Part shown: positions 6,649-10,966 of the stretch, one piece after another
How positions within the stretch are numbered: the stretch's first letter is position 1
Layout: every line of letters begins with the position of its first letter
Assembly (NCBI GenBank): GCA_938034165.1
Contig: CALHKP010000013.1
Coordinates: 1-10,966 of the forward strand
DNA length: 10,966 nt
Direction of reading: 5' to 3'
Origin: an uncultured Clostridia bacterium
GTDB lineage: Bacteria > Bacillota > Clostridia > Peptostreptococcales > Anaerovoracaceae
Notes under the pieces: model-generated
What the model was told of the DNA's origin: nothing
The model's database searches: none
What the model saw: only the letters and a program-made list of their open reading frames with translations
Program-made: the position numbers and the translations under genes

Positions 6649-7711
6649 CGATTTCCATAGCCTCCTCTTCTTTTGTCTGAGGCTTGTGCATTATCTGGAT
6701 GTTTTCCGGAGTCACATCAATACTTACATGCTCGCCCACCTGATAACTCTTGGTATTTTGAGCAAGCCATGTAAACCCACCTGCTTCGATTTCCATTTCG
6801 TAGTGAACACCGATAAATACATTGTGAACAACAACTCCGTCCAGAGTACCTGCACCCGGTTTTCCGATTATAATATCCTCAGGTCTGATAACTACGTCAA
6901 CAGGCTTGTTTCTGCCGAATCCGTCGTCGATACATTTGAATACTGTATCACAGATTTTTACGACATAGTCCTCTACCATAATTCCGTCTACAATATTGCT
7001 GTCGCCAATAAAGTCTGCAACAAAGGCATTTTCCGGCTCATTGTAAATCTGCTCCGGAGTTCCCATCTGCTGAATATATCCGCCATTCATAACAACTACC
7101 TTGTCACTCATGGTCAGAGCCTCTTCCTGATCGTGCGTTACATAGATAAATGTTATGCCTAGCTCGTTCTTGAGCCTTATAAGCTCATATTCCATGTCCT
7201 GCCTGAGTTTCAGATCCAGTGCCCCCAGAGGTTCGTCCAAAAGAAGAACCTTAGGTTCGTTTACAATGGCTCTTGCGATGGCAATTCTCTGCTGCTGACC
7301 TCCAGACAGAGAATCCACGCTTCTGTTCTCATATCCCTTCAGGTTAACAAGCTCCAGTGCATATTTGATTTTGTCTTTTATATATGCATCTGTTTTGCCG
7401 CTGATTTTCAGACCGAAAGCGATGTTCTGACCCACGCTCATGTGAGTGAACAAAGCGTATTTCTGGAATACCGTATTAATGTGTCTCTTGTTAGGAGGCA
7501 CATTTGTGATATCTTTTCCTTCAAATAAAACACTTCCCGAATCAGGTTTTTCAAAACCACCAACCATTCTCAATGTAGTGGTTTTGCCGCATCCTGACGG
7601 ACCGAGCAGTGTTATGAATTCGTTTGTATTAACAGTCAGATTAAAATCATCAAGTACTGTTGTCTCTCCGTATGATTTGCAGATATTTCTAAGCTCAATT
7701 AATGATGACAT
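6641..7711 (-). CDS. potA: Spermidine/putrescine ABC transporter ATPase PotA
   Basis: This 356-residue cytoplasmic ATPase powers polyamine import. It has a Walker A motif GPSGCGKTT (37-45), a Q-loop with Gln83 (FQKYALF), the signature LSGGQ (135-139), a Walker B motif VLLLDEP (155-161), a D-loop GALD and the H-loop His193 (THDQEEA). After about residue 235 comes a C-terminal TOBE-type regulatory region (with IRPEDI near 275-280 and a final block near VTPENIQI). All catalytic residues are intact and length fits the family. AAAGGA lies six bases before the ATG. The gene follows the regulator stop by 14 bases, the only non-overlapping junction in the operon. Confidence 0.95.
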   Translation of the reverse strand: MSSLIELRNICKSYGETTVLDDFNLTVNTNEFITLLGPSGCGKTTTLRMVGGFEKPDSGSVLFEGKDITNVPPNKRHINTVFQKYALFTHMSVGQNIAFGLKISGKTDAYIKDKIKYALELVNLKGYENRSVDSLSGGQQQRIAIARAIVNEPKVLLLDEPLGALDLKLRQDMEYELIRLKNELGITFIYVTHDQEEALTMSDKVVVMNGGYIQQMGTPEQIYNEPENAFVADFIGDSNIVDGIMVEDYVVKICDTVFKCIDDGFGRNKPVDVVIRPEDIIIGKPGAGTLDGVVVHNVFIGVHYEMEIEAGGFTWLAQNTKSYQVGEHVSIDVTPENIQIMHKPQTKEEEAMEIDV

Positions 7712-7725
7712 GCTCTGTCCTTTCT

Positions 7726-8265
7726 TTAAAAACTCGGAGGCGTACTAACCCAGATAAGAGTTGCACCACAGACGCTTGAAATGTAGTGAGTCTTTTCCGG
7801 TGTATAGTAAAAAGCTTCTCCTTCTTTTGCTATAAACTTCTTCTTGCCTAGGTGAATTGTCACTTCCCCTTTCAGAACAAAACCGAATTCCTCCCCCTCA
7901 TGTGGAGTGTCAGGATAAGTTTTGCCGCCTTTTTTCAGCGTAAGTCTGATGGGTTCCATAGCGTTCTTTTGCGCATTTGGGATAATCCATTCTATCTTGT
8001 TTCCCATTTCACCGTCGATTTTCTCAAAATAGTCATCTTCGCTGAACACAACCTGCTCGTCGACAGATTCAGAGAAGAACTCTCCTACAGTGACTCCCAG
8101 AGTCTGTAGAATGTCCTCTAACGTGGATATTGACGGCGATGTGAGGTTTCGCTCAAGCTGAGAAATAAAGCCCTTGGAAAGCTCCGTTCTGTCCGCCAGC
8201 TCCTCCTGAGTCAGCCCGTTAACTATTCTGAGTTCTTTGATTTTTTTGCCTATATCTATACCCAT
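7726..8265 (-). CDS. XRE-family regulator with C-terminal cupin domain
   Basis: This 179-residue transcription factor heads the polyamine import operon. Residues about 7-61 form an XRE (HTH_3) DNA-binding domain, with LTQEELADRTELSKGFISQLER spanning the helix-turn-helix. Residues about 106-175 form a small cupin barrel with PHEGEEFGFVLKGE (121-134; His122, Glu126) and His160, much like PuuR-type polyamine-responsive regulators. Regulators of this type directly upstream of potABCD are common in Firmicutes, so it probably senses a polyamine and controls its own operon. The ATG is preceded by AAGGGA five bases away, and a strong promoter with inverted repeats lies just upstream. Whether it represses or activates cannot be told; a binding site downstream of the start site would favour repression. 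Confidence 0.88.
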   Translation of the reverse strand: MGIDIGKKIKELRIVNGLTQEELADRTELSKGFISQLERNLTSPSISTLEDILQTLGVTVGEFFSESVDEQVVFSEDDYFEKIDGEMGNKIEWIIPNAQKNAMEPIRLTLKKGGKTYPDTPHEGEEFGFVLKGEVTIHLGKKKFIAKEGEAFYYTPEKTHYISSVCGATLIWVSTPPSF

Positions 8266-8302
8266 GATTTTCCCTTAATTCTCAAATAAATAGTAAAATT
8301 TG

Positions 8303-8329
8303 TAAACTGTCAGTTTAGTATTAGTAAAC
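8303..8329 (-). promoter_or_regulatory. Candidate operator of the XRE-cupin regulator
   Basis: Two overlapping palindromes lie between the predicted start site and the regulator ATG. TAAACTG-T-CAGTTTA (8303-8317) is a perfect 15-base palindrome. It shares its right arm with GTTTA-N7-TAAAC (8313-8329). The half-site GTAAACT recurs in the same orientation at 8302-8308 and 8324-8330, 22 bases (about two helical turns) apart. Its use by the adjacent regulator is inferred. Confidence 0.5.
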
Positions 8330-8342
8330 TACAGCAAGAATG

Positions 8343-8370
8343 ATTATATACCATTAGCTAAAAAAGTCAA
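8343..8370 (-). promoter_or_regulatory. Sigma-A promoter of the XRE-potABCD-DUF5685-J operon
   Basis: On the minus strand TTGACT (8370-8365) is followed by 16 bases and a perfect TATAAT (8348-8343). The start site would be near 8336, giving a leader of about 70 bases that contains the palindromic operator candidates. No other promoter is evident between the genes of the operon. Confidence 0.75.
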
Positions 8371-8380
8371 TACATATAAG

Positions 8381-8409
8381 AAAAAAACCGAACACAAAAT
8401 TCGGTTTTT
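8381..8409 (-). terminator. Second of two tandem terminators after the CarD-domain gene
   Basis: AAAAACCGAA (8383-8392) pairs with TTCGGTTTTT (8400-8409) around a 7-base loop. Read on the minus strand, it ends in an unbroken run of seven T (8387-8381). It lies 10 bases before the -35 box of the pot operon promoter and would block read-through into it. It also has a T-run on the plus strand, so it could work both ways. Confidence 0.65.
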
Positions 8410-8456
8410 AAAAAAAAGCGACTCGCCTGATTCTGCACTAAGAATCAGCAAGCCGC
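8410..8456 (-). terminator. Strong intrinsic terminator of the CarD-domain gene
   Basis: In the minus-strand RNA, 16 base pairs with one bulged base form a long stem (8456-8418) with a 6-base loop TAGTGC; the inner eight pairs (CTGATTCT/AGAATCAG) are perfect. A run of eight T (8417-8410) follows. Two pairs in the outer stem are G-U only in the minus-strand transcript, which fixes the direction. It starts 15 bases past the CarD-domain stop. Confidence 0.9.
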
Positions 8457-8470
8457 ACTTGTCTCAAATC

Positions 8471-8974
8471 TTATTCTTCTTCCAGTTTGTTATGGACATA
8501 CTCTTCCACTTCTGCTTTTTCCACATGAAGAGCCACGGCCACTTCTCCGTATAGCAGATCTTCTGCCTTTTTCATGAAACGTTTGTCTATCTGACCCAGT
8601 TTCTTATTATTTCTCAGCGCATCCATATGTTTGGAATACAGTGACTTGGTCAGAGAAAGCAAATCTCTGCAGCAATGTGTATCTATAATCTTCTGGTAAT
8701 GAGCAGACAACTGCTGCATACTGCTACTTTTATAAATTTCTGTGTGAATCTCATCTATGCTGTCAAGGAGTTCCTTGGCTTCGTCTCCTGAGATTACAGG
8801 TCTTATGCAAACCCGGTCACTGTCCACAGGAGCGTATATTATCCCCTGTTGATAAACCGGCTCGAGAAAATAATACAATCTTTCCTCGTCATCGGAAAAA
8901 TCAGGTTTTCCAATCTTGAGGACTCTGCATACCCCCGTTGCCCCATACATTACGTGCTGATTTATATCAAACAT
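8471..8974 (-). CDS. CarD/CdnL/TRCF-domain RNA polymerase-binding regulator
   Basis: This 167-residue protein of the CarD/CdnL family binds the RNA polymerase beta subunit and modulates open-complex formation, often at ribosomal and stress promoters. The N-terminal Tudor-like RNAP-interaction domain is at about 2-60, with QHVMYGATGVCRVLKI, YYFLEPVYQQGIIYAPVDS and RVCIRPVIS. A helical C-terminal half (about 63-165) is where DNA contact occurs in characterised members. Length matches stand-alone CdnL, so it is not a fragment of the repair factor Mfd. The ATG at 8974 fits the family start; its ribosome binding site (GGGTGA) is weak. It stands alone between terminators, with its own promoter and a start-site inverted repeat. 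Domain assignment is firm; target promoters are unknown. Confidence 0.87.
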   Translation of the reverse strand: MFDINQHVMYGATGVCRVLKIGKPDFSDDEERLYYFLEPVYQQGIIYAPVDSDRVCIRPVISGDEAKELLDSIDEIHTEIYKSSSMQQLSAHYQKIIDTHCCRDLLSLTKSLYSKHMDALRNNKKLGQIDKRFMKKAEDLLYGEVAVALHVEKAEVEEYVHNKLEEE

Positions 8975-8998
8975 AATTCACCCGCTTTCACACACAAC

Positions 8999-9017
8999 AG
9001 TAATAAACTCTATTACT
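8999..9017 (-). promoter_or_regulatory. Inverted repeat at the predicted start site of the CarD-domain gene
   Basis: AGTAATA (8999-9005) and TATTACT (9011-9017) form a perfect 7+7 inverted repeat with a 5-base spacer. It abuts the -10 box and covers the predicted start site near 9011, a classic place for a repressor operator. AT-richness raises the chance of coincidence. Confidence 0.35.
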
Positions 9018-9047
9018 ATTATAAACCTTTATTTTAACAAATGTAAG
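9018..9047 (-). promoter_or_regulatory. Probable promoter of the CarD-domain gene
   Basis: On the minus strand a perfect TATAAT (9023-9018) is preceded, with an 18-base spacer, by CTTACA (9047-9042), a 4/6 match to the -35 box. The leader would be about 37 bases. Confidence 0.6.
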
Positions 9048-9083
9048 GGGTTTGTGAAATATTTTTTTCAATACATTCAATAG

Positions 9084-9112
9084 AAAAAGACTGTCTCGTG
9101 TTCAAGACAGCC
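9084..9112 (-). terminator. Intrinsic terminator of the NhaC-family antiporter gene
   Basis: In the minus-strand RNA, GGCTGTCTTG (9112-9103) pairs with CGAGACAGTC (9098-9089) around the loop AACA and is followed by TTTTTC. Two of the ten pairs are G-U, which would be A-C mismatches on the other strand, so it acts on minus-strand transcripts. It lies about 80 bases past the antiporter stop. Confidence 0.85.
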
Positions 9113-9189
9113 TTTTTTGTGTGTTAGGATTATTCTCAAATTGTTATACTGCAATAATATTTTTTGGCGATAATTATCAGTGATAATTC

Positions 9190-10812
9190 TTATACGCCTT
9201 TCTGTTCTACACCAAACTTCTTTCTGATAACGAGAAGAACTAATGTCATCAGTACAAGAGCGATTGGAAGAGCAATGAATGCCGATCTTACGAATCCAGC
9301 GATGATGTATGAAACAAATGATGTAGCAGCTACTGTTACTGCGTATGGAATCTGAGTGTTTACGTGGTTGATGTGGTAGCACTGTGCACCTGCAGATGCC
9401 ATGATTGTAGTATCTGAGATTGGTGAGCAGTGGTCTCCGCATACAGCACCAGCCATACAAGCTGAGATTGACATAGTCATCATCTGTGGGTCATCACTGA
9501 ATGCAGCGATTACGATAGGGATAAGTACTCCGAAAGTACCCCATGATGTACCTGTTGCGAATCCGAGGAAGCATCCTACAAGGAATACGATTGCAGGTAA
9601 GAAGTTAATAAATGATGCAGCGCCTGCAGCTACAAGACCTGCAACATATGGAGCAGCACCAAGGCTGTCTGTCATAGTCTTCAGAGTCCAAGCAAATGTC
9701 AGAATCAGAATAGCAGGAACCATTGCCTTGAATCCTTCTGGGATGCAGTCCATAGCATCTCTGAATGAGATAACTCTTCTAATCATGTAGTAAATTACAA
9801 TAATGATTAGAGCGATTAAGCTTCCGAATGAAAGACCAACTGCTGCGTCTGAGTTAGCAAATGAATCGATGAAGCTTGTTCCTTCGAAGATTCCACCTGA
9901 GTAAGTGATACCAACGATACAGCAGATAATGATAACTACTACAGGGAATACAAGGTCAATAACCTTTCCGTTTGGATTAGCAGTTTCCATTTCTTTTTCA
10001 GCTTCTGCATATGGTCTTTCAGCAGTTGTGTAGATGTCGCCGTTGATAGCGTTTTCTTCGTGAAGCTTCATTGGACCATAGTCGATTCTCATGATTGTGA
10101 TAGCAATCATGAAGTAGATTGTCAGAAGTGCATAGTAGTTGTAAGGGATAGCGCTTAGGAATACCTGGAATCCATCCTGACCTTCTACGAATCCACTTAC
10201 AGCAGCAGCCCATGATGATACTGGAGCGATGATACATACAGGAGCAGCTGTTGAGTCAATCAGGTATGCTAATTTAGCTTTTGATACCTTGTGGCTTTCT
10301 GTGATAGGTCTCATAACTGAACCAACTGTTAAGCAGTTGAAGTAGTCGTCTACGAAGATTAAGCATCCAAGAGCAACTGTGCAAAGCTGTGCACCAACTC
10401 TTGTCTTAATTCTTGTCTGAGCCCATCTACCGAATGCAGCTGAACCGCCTGTAGCGTTCATCAGGCAAACGATAGCGCCTAAGATAACTAAGAATACAAG
10501 GATACCTACGTTGTAAGAATCAGATAAATTTCCAATAATACCGTCTGTCAGTAAGTGCTGTAAAGTACCCTCGAAATTTCCACCTGCATAAAGAACAGCA
10601 CCAACAGCGATACCGATGAACAGTGAGCTGTATACTTCTTTAGTGATAAGTGCAAGTCCGATAGCGATTACCGGTGGAAGTAAAGACATCCAAGTAGCGT
10701 ACATTGATGGTACGTACTCTTCTTCCGCTGCGAATGCCATCATTGGGCAGCAAATAACGAATAATGCTACTGCCATCATGATGAGCGCGGATCTCTTCTT
10801 GAGATTCTTCAT
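9190..10812 (-). CDS. NhaC-family Na+/H+ antiporter-like membrane transporter
   Basis: This 540-residue polytopic protein with about 12 membrane segments belongs to the NhaC antiporter family. It probably exchanges Na+ for H+, or a metabolite for ions, across the cytoplasmic membrane. Family blocks are FVDDYFNCLTVGSVMRPIT (153-171), IDSTAAPVCIIAPVSSWAA (185-203), GTSWGTFGVLIPI (421-433) and GDHCSPISDTTIMASAG (459-475). Residues 1-29 look like a signal peptide: a KKR-containing N-terminus, a hydrophobic core, and an AFA motif at 26-28 before AEEEYV. This is an addition to the classical NhaC topology. A long hydrophilic acidic loop lies at about 245-283. GGGAGGA lies eight bases before the ATG. 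The gene stands alone, with its own promoter and terminator. Some NhaC relatives carry organic acids or amino acids, so the substrate stays open. Confidence 0.87.
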   Translation of the reverse strand: MKNLKKRSALIMMAVALFVICCPMMAFAAEEEYVPSMYATWMSLLPPVIAIGLALITKEVYSSLFIGIAVGAVLYAGGNFEGTLQHLLTDGIIGNLSDSYNVGILVFLVILGAIVCLMNATGGSAAFGRWAQTRIKTRVGAQLCTVALGCLIFVDDYFNCLTVGSVMRPITESHKVSKAKLAYLIDSTAAPVCIIAPVSSWAAAVSGFVEGQDGFQVFLSAIPYNYYALLTIYFMIAITIMRIDYGPMKLHEENAINGDIYTTAERPYAEAEKEMETANPNGKVIDLVFPVVVIIICCIVGITYSGGIFEGTSFIDSFANSDAAVGLSFGSLIALIIIVIYYMIRRVISFRDAMDCIPEGFKAMVPAILILTFAWTLKTMTDSLGAAPYVAGLVAAGAASFINFLPAIVFLVGCFLGFATGTSWGTFGVLIPIVIAAFSDDPQMMTMSISACMAGAVCGDHCSPISDTTIMASAGAQCYHINHVNTQIPYAVTVAATSFVSYIIAGFVRSAFIALPIALVLMTLVLLVIRKKFGVEQKGV

Positions 10813-10858
10813 AATAAAAATCCTCCCTCATAAATTGAGTAATTAATCCAACATAATC

Positions 10859-10887
10859 GTTTTATCATGTTTTCAACACATTGTCAA
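10859..10887 (-). promoter_or_regulatory. Probable promoter of the NhaC-family antiporter gene
   Basis: On the minus strand a perfect TTGACA (10887-10882) is separated by 17 bases from TAAAAC (10864-10859), a 4/6 match to the -10 box. The start site would be near 10852, giving a 40-base leader. The direct repeat TCAACAC on the plus strand at 10873-10879 and 10884-10890, 11 bases apart, overlaps the -35 box and spacer. Confidence 0.6.
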
Positions 10888-10896
10888 CACTATCGG

Positions 10897-10908
10897 AACA
10901 AATTTGTT
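10897..10908. repeat. 12-base perfect palindrome upstream of the antiporter promoter
   Basis: AACAAATTTGTT is a perfect palindrome centred about 16 bases upstream of the -35 box. The remaining bases to the window end are AT-rich and hold no gene. The palindrome could be an operator shared with a divergent gene outside the window, or a chance AT-rich match. Confidence 0.3.
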
Positions 10909-10966
10909 AATTTTTATGTATCAAATGTGATATTGTCTTAGTATAACGAAACTGATTATGTCCCAA

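Noticed and set aside
8266..8470. Riboswitch or leader-peptide control of the pot operon
   Set aside because: The leader after the predicted start is only about 70 bases, holds DNA-type palindromes and no terminator/antiterminator pair. The hairpins at 8381-8456 lie upstream of the promoter.
9172..9188. Inverted repeat AATTATC-AGT-GATAATT just past the antiporter stop codon
   Set aside because: It has a short, very AT-rich stem without a U-run in either direction. The real terminator is at 9084-9112.
9077..9460. Minus-strand open frame of 127 codons overlapping the antiporter gene end
   Set aside because: It lies in another frame of the NhaC-family gene, has a low-complexity composition rich in Arg, Ser and Cys, and has no ribosome binding site.

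Overview
The window comes from an AT-leaning bacterial chromosome with consensus-type sigma-A promoters, strong AGGAGG-type ribosome binding sites and compact intrinsic terminators. Together with the families present (a stand-alone CarD-domain protein, a DUF5685/J-domain pair, an XRE-cupin regulator heading potABCD, an NhaC-like antiporter) this points to an anaerobic Firmicute of class Clostridia. A placement near Eubacteriales family XIII/Anaerovoracaceae is only a guess. There is no tRNA, rRNA, CRISPR array, insertion sequence or prophage gene. All noncoding gaps are about 215 bases or shorter.

Layout, left to right. (1) The 3' end of a plus-strand uracil permease gene (3-413) with its terminator. 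(2) A minus-strand DUF554 membrane protein gene (586-1290), divergent from (3) a plus-strand D-cysteine desulfhydrase-family PLP enzyme gene (1404-2432). (4) A 130-base convergent gap (2433-2561) holding a near-consensus plus-strand promoter, a perfect 9+9 palindrome on its start site and a bidirectional terminator, but no gene. (5) A seven-gene minus-strand operon, read from 8265 down to 2562: an XRE-cupin regulator, potA, potB, potC, potD, a DUF5685 gene and a J-domain/TPR gene. (6) A minus-strand CarD-domain gene (8471-8974) with tandem terminators. (7) A minus-strand NhaC-family antiporter gene (9190-10812) with its own promoter and terminator.

The core is a spermidine/putrescine ABC importer. 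PotD is the lipoprotein receptor, PotB and PotC form the channel, PotA is the ATPase, and the first gene is a likely autoregulator and polyamine sensor. A promoter (8343-8370) lies upstream of the regulator, and overlapping inverted repeats lie just downstream of the predicted start site. From potA onward every gene junction overlaps. This runs without a break through DUF5685 and into the J-domain gene, so two poorly understood proteins appear translationally tied to polyamine uptake.

The points most worth a second look are the pot/DUF5685/J-protein coupling, Asp-rich motifs in DUF5685 that resemble the layout of squalene/phytoene synthases, the orphan promoter-palindrome-terminator cassette at 2444-2547, and the operator-like repeats upstream of the XRE and CarD genes. 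Nothing here is clearly a new defence or mobile system; most of the window is ordinary core metabolism and transport.
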